Source: Gammaproteobacteria bacterium
Lineage (GTDB): Bacteria; Pseudomonadota; Gammaproteobacteria; DSM-19610
Assembly: GCA_015494295.1 (NCBI GenBank)
Contig: WGBO01000043.1
Span: 1-64,000, forward strand
Direction of reading: 5' to 3'
Length of the DNA stretch: 64,000 nucleotides
How positions within the stretch are numbered: position 1 is the first letter of the stretch; every line of letters starts with the position of its first letter. Positions 9,352-26,863 of this stretch are shown here, one piece after another. The notes below the pieces were generated by a model that saw only the letters and a program-made list of their open reading frames with translations, searched no databases and was not told the origin of the DNA. The translations under genes and the position numbers were made by a program.

Positions 9352-10443
9352 ATGGCTCCGGAGCGCATCATCGTCGGCCTGTCGGGGGGCGTGGATTCCG
9401 CCGTCGCCGCCCACCTGTTGCTGCAACAGGGTCACCGCGTGGAAGCGCTGTTCATGAAGAACTGGGACGAGGACGATGCCGAGGGACACTGCCCCGCCGA
9501 GCAGGACCTGGCCGACGCCCGCGCCGTTGCCGACAGACTGGGCATCCCGCTTCGCACCATCAGTTTTTCCAGTGAATACTGGGACAGGGTGTTCGAGTAT
9601 TTCCTGGCCGAGTACCGCGCCGGGCGCACTCCCAACCCCGATATCCTGTGCAACCAGGAAATCAAGTTCCGCGCCTTCCTCGACTACGCGCTCGATCTTG
9701 GCGCCGACGCCATCGCAACCGGACACTACGCGCGCGTCGAGGGTGAAAGCGGCGCACGACGGTTATTGAAGGGTCTGGACTCCGACAAGGATCAAAGCTA
9801 TTTCCTGTATCGCCTTGGCCAGCGCGCGCTGTCGCACAGCCGTTTCCCGCTCGGCGCGCTCCGCAAGCCGGAAGTACGCGCCATTGCCGAACGCGAGGGT
9901 TTTCCCAACTACGCGAAAAAGGACAGCACCGGCATCTGTTTCATCGGCGAACGCAAGTTCAGGGATTTCCTGGAACGCTTCATCCCGGCCAGCCCCGGCG
10001 ACATCGTGGACACCGGCGGGCAGGTGCTCGGTCGCCACCAGGGACTGATGTTTCATACCATCGGGCAACGCCAGGGCCTGGGCATCGGCGGCCGCCAGGG
10101 CAGCAGCGGCGCGCCCTGGTACGTGTGCGGCAAGGACCTGGACAACAACCGCCTGATCGTCGCACAGGGCAGCCACCACCCGGCGCTGTATCACCCGGGA
10201 CTGCTGGCGACCGATCTGCACTGGATTGCCGGCTCGCCGCCACCCGCCCCGCTGCGCTGCCATGCCCGCATCCGCTACCGCCAGGCCGACCAGGCCTGCG
10301 AAATCGTCAGCCTGGGCGAGGTGTGCGAAGTCCGCTTCGACCAGCCCCAGCGCGCCATCGCGCCGGGCCAGGCCATCGTCTTCTACCAGGAAGACACCTG
10401 CCTGGGCGGCGGCACCATTCACGAGCCACTGCCGAAAAGCTGA
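9352..10443 (+). CDS. mnmA: tRNA-specific 2-thiouridylase MnmA
   Basis: Thiolates U34 of tRNA Lys, Glu and Gln using sulfur relayed from IscS through Tus proteins. The 363 residues contain the PP-loop SGGVDS (10-15), substrate-binding FMKNWDE, and [12 protein letters not shown] with catalytic Cys near 100. The second catalytic Cys is in [12 protein letters not shown] near 197, followed by the C-terminal beta-barrel. It is probably cotranscribed with nudJ, the lipoprotein gene and hflD. Confidence 0.97.
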   Translation: MAPERIIVGLSGGVDSAVAAHLLLQQGHRVEALFMKNWDEDDAEGHCPAEQDLADARAVADRLGIPLRTISFSSEYWDRVFEYFLAEYRAGRTPNPDILCNQEIKFRAFLDYALDLGADAIATGHYARVEGESGARRLLKGLDSDKDQSYFLYRLGQRALSHSRFPLGALRKPEVRAIAEREGFPNYAKKDSTGICFIGERKFRDFLERFIPASPGDIVDTGGQVLGRHQGLMFHTIGQRQGLGIGGRQGSSGAPWYVCGKDLDNNRLIVAQGSHHPALYHPGLLATDLHWIAGSPPPAPLRCHARIRYRQADQACEIVSLGEVCEVRFDQPQRAIAPGQAIVFYQEDTCLGGGTIHEPLPKS

Positions 10444-10517
10444 AACAACGCTGCCGGACCGGCGCACAAGGCGTACAATTCAACTTGATCCGCACCGTCA
10501 CCTTCGCGAGGACGATC

Positions 10518-11906
10518 ATGCACACCATGCCACGCCCGAAATCGATCGCTTTGTTCCGGCCGGGCATCGCCACGGCCGTCCTGCTGTTGTCACTGTCCGG
10601 CTGCGGCGGAAGCGGCGGCGGAACCAGCACAGACGTTCCCTCCGATACCGTCGCCAATCCCCAGCCAGCCGCCATCGAAATCGCCCTGGACGCCAGCCCG
10701 GCGACGGTCACGAGCGGCGACACCGTGGTCGTCACCTGGACGACTCGCAATGCAACCCGCTGCAGCGCGTCCGGCGCCTGGAGCGGCGACCGGAACCTGT
10801 CCGGCAGTGAAATCAGCGCCGCGCTGGTGGCTGCGAACAACACCTTCACCCTGAACTGCACCGGCCCGGCCGGAACCACCAGCCGCTCGGTGACGGTGAC
10901 CACCAGTGCGCCTGCGCCGGCCGTGGAGATCACCCTGACGGCGACCCCGGCCACCGTCAACAATGGCGAAACCACTCGCCTCGACTGGTCGACCCTGAAC
11001 GCCGATCGCTGCACCGCCGCCGGCGCCTGGAGCGGCGACAAGGGCTTGTCCGGCAGCGAAACCAGCGCTGCGCTGGTCAATCCCACCAACACCTTTACGC
11101 TCGACTGTTCCGGGCCCGGCGGCACCGCCAGCCGTTCGGTGACGGTCAGCGTCAACAGCAGCGGCATCATTACCGGGCTGGACTTCCCCGGCAGCGCCGG
11201 CACCGTGAATACCATGCGCTTCAAATTCACCAACCCCCTGCCCGCCTACCCGGCAACCTATATCTGGCGCGCCTACCCTCGCCAGCAGAGCGGCTACTAC
11301 ACGGCCTTTTTCTGGGGCAACGACGACGGGGCCGGCCAGCTCAGCACCTTCCTGTGGACATCCACCGGCGGCGCTGACATGTATTACGGTGCCCACCCCT
11401 ATCCCGACAACCCGCCAAACGGCAATACCCACCAGTGGGAAATCTCGGTCGAACAACAGGACTTCGTGAACGGCGCCGTGGTCTACGACCGCTGGTATAC
11501 CCAGGCCCTGGTGGTGTGGGCCGATAGCGGCGGGATCAAGCATCATGTCTTCTACTGGGACCTCCCCAATACCGACAGTGCGCACCGGGTGGAACGCGTT
11601 TCCACCCAGGGATGGGGCGACGCCATGCCTCCGGCCCCCGCCCTGACCTGGGGCGACGCACCCTGGAACCCCGGCAAGGAAGTGTGGGACGGCGTGCTGC
11701 GTGGCATCCAAGTGTACGCCACCAACCTGTCCCTCAGTGATATCCTGATGGAAGCCGCCACGCCGGGTTCGACACCCGGCGGCGCCGCCAGCCTCTGGTA
11801 CCTCAATCTCGATCCGAAGCCGGACGATATTGCGGATCGATCGGGAAACGGGAACAATCCCGCCTGGGTCGGCAATGAAAGACCGGCTCTGTGGACGGGA
11901 CCCTGA
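10518..11906 (+). CDS. Lipoprotein with two Ig-like repeats and a LamG-like C-terminal region
   Basis: 462 residues from the ATG at 10518. A lipoprotein signal peptide ends at LSLSGCGG, so Cys near residue 28 would be acylated. Two tandem units of 83 residues follow, each with a Cys pair (RCSASGAWSGD to LNCTGP; RCTAAGAWSGD to LDCSGP). The last 240 residues are rich in Trp/Tyr/Gly and recall a LamG/concanavalin-like jelly roll, a low-confidence guess. It lies between mnmA and hflD, which are normally adjacent, and its stop is 3 bases from the hflD start, so it is an insertion into this operon. Confidence 0.85.
   Translation: MHTMPRPKSIALFRPGIATAVLLLSLSGCGGSGGGTSTDVPSDTVANPQPAAIEIALDASPATVTSGDTVVVTWTTRNATRCSASGAWSGDRNLSGSEISAALVAANNTFTLNCTGPAGTTSRSVTVTTSAPAPAVEITLTATPATVNNGETTRLDWSTLNADRCTAAGAWSGDKGLSGSETSAALVNPTNTFTLDCSGPGGTASRSVTVSVNSSGIITGLDFPGSAGTVNTMRFKFTNPLPAYPATYIWRAYPRQQSGYYTAFFWGNDDGAGQLSTFLWTSTGGADMYYGAHPYPDNPPNGNTHQWEISVEQQDFVNGAVVYDRWYTQALVVWADSGGIKHHVFYWDLPNTDSAHRVERVSTQGWGDAMPPAPALTWGDAPWNPGKEVWDGVLRGIQVYATNLSLSDILMEAATPGSTPGGAASLWYLNLDPKPDDIADRSGNGNNPAWVGNERPALWTGP
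10674..11171 (+). repeat. Tandem 249-bp coding repeat (83 residues each)
   Basis: Units run about 10674-10922 and 10923-11171 and are offset by exactly 249 bases. They stay similar at DNA level, e.g. GGCGCCTGGAGCGGCGAC at 10773 and 11022. They encode the two Ig-like domains of the lipoprotein. Confidence 0.8.
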
Positions 11907-11909
11907 TTC

Positions 11910-12536
11910 TTGGCAGCACACGATCTGCGTAACCAGACGCTGGCCTTCGCCGGCATACTCCAGGCACTGCAACTGGTTCAGCACAGCGCCCATGGCAGGC
12001 CCTGTGACCTGGCCGCCATGCAGGCCAGTCTTGGCAGCATCCTGGTGATCGATTCCGACAGTGTCGAGGCGGTATACGGCAGCGTGGGGAAGCTGCGCGC
12101 GGGTCTGCTGTTACTGAAAACCCAGTTGGTCGGCAAACAGGGCCGGCCGGATCCCGAACTGGCCCGCTACCTGGTCACGCTGCTGCACCTGGAACGCAAG
12201 CTGAGCAAACGTTCCGATCTGCTCGACCGGCTGCGCGCGGGCATCGAGCGCGCCCGGTCGCAGATGGCGCATTTCGACGTGGTCCACGACAACGTGGTCG
12301 CGGCGCTCGCGGACCTGTACACACAGACCGTCAGCACCCTGCAACCGCGCATCATGGTCGGCGGCCAGCCGCAGCGGCTCACCGACACCACGGTGGCCAA
12401 CCGCATCCGCGCCCTGTTGCTGGCGGCGATGCGCTCGGCGGTGTTGTGGCGGCAGTGCGGGGGCACCCGTCTCGGCCTGCTGACACGGCGCGGCAAAATG
12501 ATGCGGGAAGCACAACGGCTACTCGGTGAAACCTGA
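11910..12536 (+). CDS. hflD: High frequency lysogenization protein HflD
   Basis: A 208-residue helical protein; in E. coli it is a membrane-associated factor affecting lambda CII stability. LAFAGILQALQLVQ near the N-terminus, LERKLSKRSDLL in the middle and ATLLAAMRSAVLW/QCGGTRLGLL-type helices near the C-terminus match the family. It starts at a TTG (11910), 3 bases after the lipoprotein stop, so translation is probably coupled. No better start exists in frame. Its 3' end overlaps the convergent hydrolase gene by 18 bases. Confidence 0.92.
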   Translation: MAAHDLRNQTLAFAGILQALQLVQHSAHGRPCDLAAMQASLGSILVIDSDSVEAVYGSVGKLRAGLLLLKTQLVGKQGRPDPELARYLVTLLHLERKLSKRSDLLDRLRAGIERARSQMAHFDVVHDNVVAALADLYTQTVSTLQPRIMVGGQPQRLTDTTVANRIRALLLAAMRSAVLWRQCGGTRLGLLTRRGKMMREAQRLLGET

Positions 12537-13511
12537 AACGCGCCCTTCCCCGCCACAGAAATGATCCAGGTCGGCCGCGCCCATCGGGGTCACATCTCCG
12601 CCCAGCACCCATGCGGCGATATCCTCAATTACCACCGCCGCGTGCAGGTCGCGCGTCAGCATGTGATAACCCCGCGGATAGAGCCGCAGCAGCGGCGGCA
12701 AGGGCGCCCGCCGCGCGCGCATCATGAACCGGCAGGCCGGCGCCCGCGGCACGATCTGGTCGTGCATGCCGTACAACAACAGACTGTTGCCAAGCCGGGT
12801 CAATGGCGCCGAGGCGGCCATGTCCATCAGGTTGGTGACGCCGTAGAGCACGTCGACGCGCGTGGCCTTGATGACCCGTGGATCCCGTCCCAGCACGCGC
12901 AACATCTCGATATTGTCGGAGGGACGCAGTTCCAGCCCCTCGCCTGTCAAACGGCGGTCCGGCATGACATGCACCGCCAGCCACAAGGCGGCGCGCTGGT
13001 ACCAGGGCATGGTGTCGCGCGACCAGACTGCGGGCGCCACCAATACACTGCCGGCAATCCCCAGCGGACCCTCATGCAGCGCCGCCAGTATCACCCCGCC
13101 CCCCATGCTCTCGCCCAGCACGTACACCGGACACGCAGGATAATCCAGCCGGGCGAGGTGGATCATTTCGCGCAGGTCGCGCGTCAACCGCCGCCAGCCG
13201 TGCCAGTAACCGGCGCCCTGCGTGTCGCCGAAACCGCGCTGGTCCCAGGCGATGACGGTCACGCCGCGTCGGGCCAGGAAAGGCCCCAGCCCGGCGAAGG
13301 CATTGCGGTAATCATTGAGCCCGTGCAGGGCCAGTACCACGGCCCGGCAGGGCTGTCCGCCGTCCGGCTTCCACACCGACAACGGCAGGCGGTAACCGTC
13401 GTCCATCACGGCGTGATCCGGCAACAGCGCCAACGGCACCGGTTCCGCACCACCGGGGTAGCGGTAAGGGGTGGCACAGGCGCCGAGCAACAACAGCAAC
13501 ACCAGCACCAT
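12519..13511 (-). CDS. Alpha/beta-hydrolase lipoprotein (lysophospholipase-like)
   Basis: About 330 residues from the ATG at 13511. The N-terminus (MVLVLLLLLGACATP) is a lipoprotein signal with lipobox LGAC, so the enzyme is probably membrane anchored. Hydrolase_4 features are LALHGLNDY (oxyanion), GESMGGG (nucleophile Ser), a late Asp in LLYGMHDQIVP and His in RGYHMLT. An alternative ATG at 13577 adds 22 AT-rich codons that contain a good TATAAT box and lack a ribosome binding site, so I prefer the internal start. The C-terminus overlaps hflD by 18 bases. Confidence 0.85.
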   Translation of the reverse strand: MVLVLLLLLGACATPYRYPGGAEPVPLALLPDHAVMDDGYRLPLSVWKPDGGQPCRAVVLALHGLNDYRNAFAGLGPFLARRGVTVIAWDQRGFGDTQGAGYWHGWRRLTRDLREMIHLARLDYPACPVYVLGESMGGGVILAALHEGPLGIAGSVLVAPAVWSRDTMPWYQRAALWLAVHVMPDRRLTGEGLELRPSDNIEMLRVLGRDPRVIKATRVDVLYGVTNLMDMAASAPLTRLGNSLLLYGMHDQIVPRAPACRFMMRARRAPLPPLLRLYPRGYHMLTRDLHAAVVIEDIAAWVLGGDVTPMGAADLDHFCGGEGRVSGFTE

Positions 13512-13559
13512 CACCTGCTTCCGGCAACAACCGCGCCCCAGCCAAAATCTCGATTTCAG

Positions 13560-13588
13560 ATTATAAATATCATTCATCTATTTGTTTA
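13560..13588 (-). promoter_or_regulatory. Candidate promoter of the lipoprotein hydrolase
   Basis: On the minus strand TATAAT (13565-13560, perfect) is preceded by 17 bases and TAAACA (13588-13583, 4/6 match to -35). The region is markedly AT-rich. This would put transcription start near 13553 and supports the start codon at 13511. Confidence 0.45.
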
Positions 13589-13762
13589 TTATTTATTTAT
13601 TAAAATATCTCTCACAAACCCTTTGCGCACCCGCACACGCCTCGTCAGGCGCCGGCCACCGCTCACCGGTTCCCCAACGGGCGCGGCAAGCCACCCTATC
13701 CACCGCCAGGCAAATAATTCATAATGGCGCGCTTACTTGAATTCGGGTCACGGGAGCTTTGA

Positions 13763-16426
13763 ATGAGCAACAGTTTTTCCACACGTAGCACACTCGACTG
13801 CAACGGCAAGGCATACGAAATCTACCGCCTGCCGGCACTGGAAAAAGACGTTTCCAGCCTACCTTACTCGCTCAAGGTGCTGCTGGAAAACCTGCTGCGT
13901 TTCGAGGACGGCAAGACCGTCACCGCCGACGACATACAGGCCCTCATCGACTGGGATCCGGCCGCCGAGCCCAGCCAGGAAATCGCCTACCGCCCCGCGC
14001 GCGTGCTCATGCAGGACTTCACCGGCGTGCCCGCGGTGGTCGACCTGGCGGCGATGCGCGACGCCATGAAGTCGCTGGGCGGCGATCCGGAAAAGATCAA
14101 CCCCTTGCAGCCCGCGGAACTGGTCATCGACCACTCGGTCCAGATCGACGCCTTTGGCCGCAAGGACGCCATGGACCTGAACGCAAAGATCGAATACCAG
14201 CGCAACCAGGAACGCTACGCCTTCCTCAAGTGGGGCCAGAAAGCCTTTTCCAACTTCAAGGTGGTGCCGCCCGATACCGGCATCGTGCATCAGGTCAATC
14301 TCGAATACCTGGCGCGGGTGGTATTCGCACAGGAAAACAACGGCGTGCTGCAGGCCTACCCGGATACCCTGGTGGGCACCGATTCACACACCACCATGGT
14401 CAACGGTCTCGGCGTGCTGGGTTGGGGCGTGGGCGGTATCGAGGCCGAGGCCGCCATGCTCGGGCAGCCGGTGTCAATGCTGATCCCGCAGGTGGTCGGC
14501 TTCAAACTCACCGGCGAGTTGCCGGAGGGCGCGACCGCCACCGACCTGGTGCTGCTGGTGGTGGAGATGCTGCGCAAGCACGGCGTGGTCGGCAAGTTCG
14601 TGGAATTCTTCGGCGACGGTCTCGACCATCTGTCACTGGCCGACCGCGCCACGCTCGCCAACATGGCGCCGGAGTACGGCGCCACCTGCGGCATCTTCCC
14701 GGTCGACCAGGAAACACTCAATTACCTGCGCCTGTCCGGCCGCAGTGAAGAACAGATCGCGCTGGTGGAAGCCTACGCCAGGGAACAGGGAATGTTCCGC
14801 CAGGCTGGCGACGCCGCGGCGCGCTACACCAGCGTGCTGGAACTGGATATGAGCACGGTGGTGCCCAGCCTGGCGGGCCCCAAGCGTCCCCAGGATCGCG
14901 TGCCGCTGTCCGATTCGAAGCGCATGTTCGAGGAAGCACTGGATGCGCTGAAGTCCGAGCGCAAGCTGGAGAGCCACCCGGCCACCGGCACTATCGATGG
15001 CCGGGATTTCACGCTCGAAGACGGCAGCGTGGTGATCGCGTCCATCACCTCCTGCACCAACACTTCCAACCCCTCGGTGATGCTCGGCGCCGGCCTGGTG
15101 GCGCGCAAGGCCGTCGAGAAAGGCCTGAAGGTCAAACCGTGGGTGAAGACCTCGCTGGCGCCCGGCTCTCAGGTGGTCACCGAATACCTGCAAAAGGCCG
15201 GTCTCATGGACGACCTGGAAACACTCGGCTTCCACGTGGTCGGCTATGGCTGCGCGACCTGTATCGGCAACTCCGGCCCACTGCCCGAGCCGGTGTCGAA
15301 GGCCATCGCCGAGGGCAACCTGTCAGTGTGCTCGGTACTGTCCGGCAACCGCAACTTCGAGGGCCGCGTGCATGCCGAGGTGCGCATGAACTACCTCGCC
15401 TCGCCACCGCTGGTCGTGGCCTACGCCATTGCCGGCAGCATGGACGTGGATCTGGCCGGGGAACCGCTGGGCCAGGATGCCGAGGGCAACGATGTATTCC
15501 TCAAGGACATCTGGCCGAGCCAGGCGGAGATCAACGCGCTCATCGCGAGCAGCGTGGACCGCGAGGAGTTCACCCGCGTCTACCACGACGTGTTCAAGGG
15601 CGAGAACCGCTGGAATGCGCTCGAATCCCCCGAGGGACAGCTGTTCGACTGGAAGGACGACTCCACCTACATCCGCAACCCGCCCTACTTCGAGGGCATG
15701 AGCAAGGAGGTCGCCCCGGTGTCGGACATCAGCGGCGCGCGCGTGCTGGCGCTGCTGGGCGATTCGGTGACCACCGACCATATCTCCCCCGCCGGCGCCA
15801 TCAAGCCCGACAGCCCCGCTGGCAGGTACCTGCTGGAAAAGGGTGTGCAACCGGCGGACTTCAATTCGCTGGGTTCGCGGCGCGGCAACCACGAAGTGAT
15901 GATGCGCGGCACCTTCGCCAATATCCGCCTGCGCAACCAGCTCGCACCCGGTACCGAGGGCGGCGTGACCGTGCACCTGCCGGACGGTGAACAGATGAGC
16001 ATCTTCGACGCGGCGATGCGCTACAAGGAAGAGAACGTGCCGCTGATCGTGCTGGCCGGCAAGGAGTACGGTTCCGGTTCGTCCCGCGACTGGGCCGCCA
16101 AGGGCCCGCGCCTGCTGGGCGTGCGCGCCGTGATCGCGGAGAGCTACGAGCGTATCCACCGCACCAACCTGGTGTGCATGGGCATCCTGCCGCTGCAATA
16201 CCAGGAAGGCGAAAATGCCGCCTCACTGGGCCTGAGCGGCCGCGAGGTATTCCACTTCGAGGGTCTCGGCGATGGTTCCGCGAAACAACTGACCGTGCGC
16301 GCGGTGGCCGAGGACGGCGGCGAAAAGACTTTCACGGTACGGGTCCGCATCGACACGCCGCAGGAAGTGGAGTACTACCGTCACGGCGGCATCCTCCAGT
16401 ATGTCCTGCGTCAACTGGCGGCCTGA
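13763..16426 (+). CDS. acnA: Aconitate hydratase A
   Basis: An iron-sulfur TCA enzyme interconverting citrate and isocitrate. The product is 887 residues, the normal AcnA/IRP-type length. Cluster ligands are Cys431 (TSCTNTSNP), Cys497 and Cys500 ([13 protein letters not shown]). The catalytic loop [12 protein letters not shown] lies in the C-terminal swivel domain after the linker near 640. GGGAG precedes the ATG at a suitable distance. It is followed 3 bases later by purB, so the two are probably cotranscribed. Together with icd it covers consecutive TCA steps. Confidence 0.98.
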   Translation: MSNSFSTRSTLDCNGKAYEIYRLPALEKDVSSLPYSLKVLLENLLRFEDGKTVTADDIQALIDWDPAAEPSQEIAYRPARVLMQDFTGVPAVVDLAAMRDAMKSLGGDPEKINPLQPAELVIDHSVQIDAFGRKDAMDLNAKIEYQRNQERYAFLKWGQKAFSNFKVVPPDTGIVHQVNLEYLARVVFAQENNGVLQAYPDTLVGTDSHTTMVNGLGVLGWGVGGIEAEAAMLGQPVSMLIPQVVGFKLTGELPEGATATDLVLLVVEMLRKHGVVGKFVEFFGDGLDHLSLADRATLANMAPEYGATCGIFPVDQETLNYLRLSGRSEEQIALVEAYAREQGMFRQAGDAAARYTSVLELDMSTVVPSLAGPKRPQDRVPLSDSKRMFEEALDALKSERKLESHPATGTIDGRDFTLEDGSVVIASITSCTNTSNPSVMLGAGLVARKAVEKGLKVKPWVKTSLAPGSQVVTEYLQKAGLMDDLETLGFHVVGYGCATCIGNSGPLPEPVSKAIAEGNLSVCSVLSGNRNFEGRVHAEVRMNYLASPPLVVAYAIAGSMDVDLAGEPLGQDAEGNDVFLKDIWPSQAEINALIASSVDREEFTRVYHDVFKGENRWNALESPEGQLFDWKDDSTYIRNPPYFEGMSKEVAPVSDISGARVLALLGDSVTTDHISPAGAIKPDSPAGRYLLEKGVQPADFNSLGSRRGNHEVMMRGTFANIRLRNQLAPGTEGGVTVHLPDGEQMSIFDAAMRYKEENVPLIVLAGKEYGSGSSRDWAAKGPRLLGVRAVIAESYERIHRTNLVCMGILPLQYQEGENAASLGLSGREVFHFEGLGDGSAKQLTVRAVAEDGGEKTFTVRVRIDTPQEVEYYRHGGILQYVLRQLAA

Positions 16427-19500
<3,074 letters not shown>

Positions 19501-19769
19501 CCACGTTCCTCTGTCTCCGGATCCGCCGCCCACACTGGAATCCCTTGCACAGCACGCATCCGGCGGGCAGCAACCCCTGGCGGCGCCCGAAGTACCCAAA
19601 AATGGAAAGTACCGGGCGGAGTCGCCCGATAAGCCGAATTTTCCTTATAATACAGTCGGTTGCGAACCATCCTTGATAACTGTCTGCAACCGTCAGCCAG
19701 ACATAGCGGCACACTGGACGAAAGTCTTAATACTTTTGCACCAGACTGGCGCATATTTGCACCCTTGCT

Positions 19770-20219
19770 ATGATCCCCACCATGCCGGACACCGCAGCCT
19801 TCCATATCCGCGAGACCCGCTGGGACCGGGATGGCGACCTGCTCAGGCAGGTACGCCGTGCCGTGTTCATCGAGGAACAGGGCATCCCGGAAGCACTGGA
19901 ATGGGACGACCAGGACCCTGTCGCCCAGCACCTGCTCGCCATGCACCGGGACGGCCGTCCACTGGGCACCGCGCGCCTGCTGGCGGATGGGCGCATCGGG
20001 CGCATGGCGGTGCTCGCGGAATGGCGCGGCAGGGGTGTCGGCCGCGCGCTGTTGAACGCCGCCGTGGCGGCCGCCGCGCGGCGCGGACTGGCGGAAGTGT
20101 TCCTGCACGCCCAGTTGAGCGCGGAGCCCTTTTACCTGCGCTGTGGATTTCGTCCCGAGGGCGAAGTGTTCGAGGAAGCCGGCATCCCGCACCGCGCACT
20201 GCGCATGCCTGTACAGTAG
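19770..20219 (+). CDS. GNAT N-acetyltransferase (ElaA/YjcF-like)
   Basis: 149 residues with the acetyl-CoA loop EWRGRGVGRALL (about 87-98) and the N-terminal VRRAVFIEEQGIP block seen in ElaA/YjcF-type acetyltransferases. The substrate is unknown. Starts at 19770 and 19782 are both possible; neither has a clear ribosome binding site. It is first in a run of three close genes (GNAT, PLD-like protein, secretin-N protein). Confidence 0.9.
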   Translation: MIPTMPDTAAFHIRETRWDRDGDLLRQVRRAVFIEEQGIPEALEWDDQDPVAQHLLAMHRDGRPLGTARLLADGRIGRMAVLAEWRGRGVGRALLNAAVAAAARRGLAEVFLHAQLSAEPFYLRCGFRPEGEVFEEAGIPHRALRMPVQ

Positions 20220-20244
20220 CGCCGCATCGCAGTAGGCTTGACGC

Positions 20245-20775
20245 ATGGAACACGAAGAAAACTTTCAACGCTTCGTCAAACTCCGGCTCGGGGTATCGGA
20301 TATCGAGATCGAACTCTCGACGCGCGCGGAAACCGCGCACGCCACCAACCTGATGACCATCCAGACCCAACACTCGCTGGATATCTTTTCGCGCAACCTT
20401 GACCCGTTCCTGTACGAACAGACGCCGTTCATCGCCGCCCTCAGCCAGTTGTGCCTGCGCAACCGCAAGGCCCGCATCCGCTTCCTGGTGCAACAACCCG
20501 CAGATGCCGTCCGCCAGTGTCAGCGGCTGGTGGAACTCGCGCGCAAGCTCAGCAGTTCCATCGAACTGCGGCAACCGCACGCGGATTACCGTCACCACAA
20601 CGAGGCCTTCCTGATCGCCGACCGTTGCGGACTGATCCACCGTCCCTTCTCCGACCGCTTCGAGGGCACGGCAAACTTCAATGCGCCGATCCCGGCGCAA
20701 CGCCGCACCGACTTCTTCACCGAGGTATGGGAGCGCAGCGCCGTCAATCCCGAGTTCAGGCGCCTGTACCTGTAA
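20245..20775 (+). CDS. Conserved hypothetical protein (DUF7931-like)
   Basis: 176 residues, soluble, no signal peptide. A segment near 60-85 (LCLRNRKARIRFLVQQP) and HNEAFLIAD near 128 recall the phospholipase-D-like fold, but the HKD catalytic motif is not visible, so activity is doubtful. Genes of this type commonly follow a GNAT gene as here. Function unknown. Confidence 0.82.
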   Translation: MEHEENFQRFVKLRLGVSDIEIELSTRAETAHATNLMTIQTQHSLDIFSRNLDPFLYEQTPFIAALSQLCLRNRKARIRFLVQQPADAVRQCQRLVELARKLSSSIELRQPHADYRHHNEAFLIADRCGLIHRPFSDRFEGTANFNAPIPAQRRTDFFTEVWERSAVNPEFRRLYL

Positions 20776-20780
20776 CCGCC

Positions 20781-21632
20781 ATGGCGAGACTCCTGCTGCT
20801 GGTCCTGCTGTTGTACGCCTTGCCGGCCAACGCTGGCGAACCGCACATCATCGAACTCCACAACCGGCCGGCCGACGAGATGGTGCCGCTGCTGGAACCG
20901 ATGCTGAACGACGGCGAATCGATCAGCGGCCGTGGTTTCCGGTTGATCCTGAACGCGGACCCGGCTGGTCAGGCACGGTTGCGCGCCCTGATCGAACAAC
21001 TCGACACGGCGCCAGCGCAACTGATGGTCACGGTATTCCAGGGCAGCGAACGCGAATTGCGATCGCTGCGCCTGGAAGGGGGAGCCAGTTACGAAAACGA
21101 TGGCGTCCGTGTCGACATCGGCGCCGCCGCGACCGGCAGCGCCGGCATCCAGGCCGAAAGCGCCAGCGGCCACCTGCGCGCCGGTGGCCGGGTCATCGGC
21201 ACCCGCACGCATCGCGATGACGCGCCACTGCAACGGCTGCGGGTAAGCGCCGGCAGCGTGGGCTACATCGAGACCGGCACGTCTATCCCCTACTTCTCAG
21301 GTCAAGTGTACAGCGACGACGGCCGACACATTGTCGAGTCCGGGGTACGGTACCGGGATGTTGTCAGCGGTTTCTACGTGCGCCCGCGCCTCAGCGGCCA
21401 GCGCGTGTTACTCGACATCGCACCGCAACGGGAGACGCTCGACGACAGTCGCGCCGGCGCCGTCGACACCCGGCGCGCAGCCACCACGCTGAATGGCCGG
21501 CTGGGCGAATGGATCGAACTGGGTGGCGGAAGCAGGCGCGAACGACGCACCGAAACCGGCGCCGGCAGGCATTACGCGACCCGGGAGCGGCACAGTCAGA
21601 GTATCTGGATACGCGTGGACCGTATTGAATAG
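20781..21632 (+). CDS. Secretin N-domain (NolW-like) periplasmic protein
   Basis: 283 residues from the ATG at 20781, 5 bases after the preceding stop. A signal peptide (MARLLLLVLLLYALPANA) is followed by a domain near 20-85 (IIELHNRPADEMVPLLEPML, RLRALIEQLDTAPAQLMVTV) typical of secretin N1/N-type domains. It is followed by a Gly/Ser-rich beta region, but the membrane-inserting secretin core is absent. It may be a periplasmic assembly or scaffold protein; the role is unknown. Confidence 0.85.
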   Translation: MARLLLLVLLLYALPANAGEPHIIELHNRPADEMVPLLEPMLNDGESISGRGFRLILNADPAGQARLRALIEQLDTAPAQLMVTVFQGSERELRSLRLEGGASYENDGVRVDIGAAATGSAGIQAESASGHLRAGGRVIGTRTHRDDAPLQRLRVSAGSVGYIETGTSIPYFSGQVYSDDGRHIVESGVRYRDVVSGFYVRPRLSGQRVLLDIAPQRETLDDSRAGAVDTRRAATTLNGRLGEWIELGGGSRRERRTETGAGRHYATRERHSQSIWIRVDRIE

Positions 21633-21650
21633 AAACGACAAGGAGGCATC

Positions 21651-22583
21651 ATGTTCGGGTTTCAGGAATTCGTCATACTCATACTGGTACTGGGGGTGGT
21701 ACTGGTCGTCATGGGCGTCAAATCGGTGCCGCAGGGCGAGGAGTACACCGTGGAACGCTTTGGCCGCTACACCCGCACGCTACGCCCCGGCCTCAACCTC
21801 ATCGTGCCCATCGTCGATCGCATCGGCGCCAAACTGAACATGATGGAACGGGTCATGGACGTGCCATCCCAGGAGGTCATCACCCGCGACAACGCCATGG
21901 TGACGGTGGACGGCGTGGTGTTCTTCCAGGTGCTGGACGCGGCCAAGGCGGCCTACGAGGTGAATCAGCTGGAACTGGCCATCCTCAATCTCACCATGAC
22001 CAACATCCGCACCGTAATGGGTTCCATGGACCTCGACGAGTTGCTGTCGCAACGCGACACCATCAACGCCCAGTTACTGCACGTGGTCGATGACGCCACC
22101 ACGCCCTGGGGGGTGAAAGTGACACGCATCGAGATCAAGGACATCACGCCGCCGCGAGACCTGGTCGACGCCATGGCCCGGCAGATGAAGGCAGAACGCG
22201 AGAAGCGTGCCAATATTCTCGAGGCAGAGGGGTTCCGGCAGGCCGAGATTCTCAAGGCGGAAGGCGAGAAGCAGGCCGCCATCCTCGATGCCGAAGGCAA
22301 TCGCCAGGCCGCTTTCCTGGATGCAGAGGCGCGGGAACGGCAGGCGGAAGCAGAGGCCAAGGCGACGCGCATGGTATCGGAAGCCATCGCCAGCGGCGAC
22401 ATCAATGCCATCAACTATTTCGTGGCCACCAGATATATCGATTCGTTGCAGGCCATCGCCGCCTCGCCCAACCAGAAACTGGTGATGATGCCGCTGGAGG
22501 CCTCCAGCGTGATCGGCGCACTGGGCGGCATTGCCGAACTGGCGAAAGACGCCCTCGGCGCACAGAAAGGCCCGGCGGCATGA
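21651..22583 (+). CDS. qmcA: SPFH/Band-7 membrane protease regulator-like protein (QmcA family)
   Basis: 310 residues with an N-terminal transmembrane helix ([18 protein letters not shown]), an SPFH domain ([23 protein letters not shown]) and a long Ala/Glu coiled coil ([20 protein letters not shown], about 185-245). Such proteins form membrane microdomain rings and partner with NfeD proteins. AAGGAGG lies before the ATG. Its stop overlaps the nfeD-like start as ATGA. Confidence 0.94.
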   Translation: MFGFQEFVILILVLGVVLVVMGVKSVPQGEEYTVERFGRYTRTLRPGLNLIVPIVDRIGAKLNMMERVMDVPSQEVITRDNAMVTVDGVVFFQVLDAAKAAYEVNQLELAILNLTMTNIRTVMGSMDLDELLSQRDTINAQLLHVVDDATTPWGVKVTRIEIKDITPPRDLVDAMARQMKAEREKRANILEAEGFRQAEILKAEGEKQAAILDAEGNRQAAFLDAEARERQAEAEAKATRMVSEAIASGDINAINYFVATRYIDSLQAIAASPNQKLVMMPLEASSVIGALGGIAELAKDALGAQKGPAA

Positions 22584-23050
22584 TCGAGAGCCTGAGCCAC
22601 TGGCACTGGTGGATCCTGGCCGCGGCCCTGATCATCCTGGAGGTGTTCGCGCCCGGCGCCTTCTTCCTGTGGCTGGGACTGGCCGCGATGGCAGTGGGCG
22701 GAATCGTGTACCTGCTGCCGGGCCTGGCCTGGGAGTACCAGTTGTTGCTGTTCTCGGTGCTGTCGGTCATCAGCATCCTGGTGTGGCGCCGCTTCTTCCG
22801 CCTGTCGGCGGCCGACACCGACCAGCCCAACCTCAACCGCCGTGGCCAACAGTATGTCGGCCGTGTATTCACCCTGGAGGAACCGATCGTCGACGGCGAG
22901 GGCAAGATCCATGTCGACGACTCGACCTGGAAGGTGCACGGGCAGGACTGTCCGGCCGGCAGCCGCGTCAAGGTCACGGGCGTCGACGGCACCATTCTCA
23001 GGGTCGTATGCCGGGAACAGCCCTCGGCGAACGTGGACAAAAGCGGCTGA
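22580..23050 (+). CDS. NfeD-family membrane protein
   Basis: 156 residues: two or three transmembrane segments (about 9-28, 30-48 and 52-70) followed by an OB-fold NfeD domain ([30 protein letters not shown], about 90-145). It is the short YbbK/NfeD1b partner of the upstream SPFH protein and is translationally coupled to it. Confidence 0.93.
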   Translation: MIESLSHWHWWILAAALIILEVFAPGAFFLWLGLAAMAVGGIVYLLPGLAWEYQLLLFSVLSVISILVWRRFFRLSAADTDQPNLNRRGQQYVGRVFTLEEPIVDGEGKIHVDDSTWKVHGQDCPAGSRVKVTGVDGTILRVVCREQPSANVDKSG

Positions 23051-23131
23051 AACCTCCCCGAAAGGCGCTTTTACAGGCATGAAGTCGTCAATACTGGTAC
23101 AATTGCTTCTTTTGACTGTCCGTCCAAGCGC

Positions 23132-26833
<3,702 letters not shown>

Positions 26834-26863
26834 CCCGGCGCCCGTGGAGGAACAGAACCCCCC

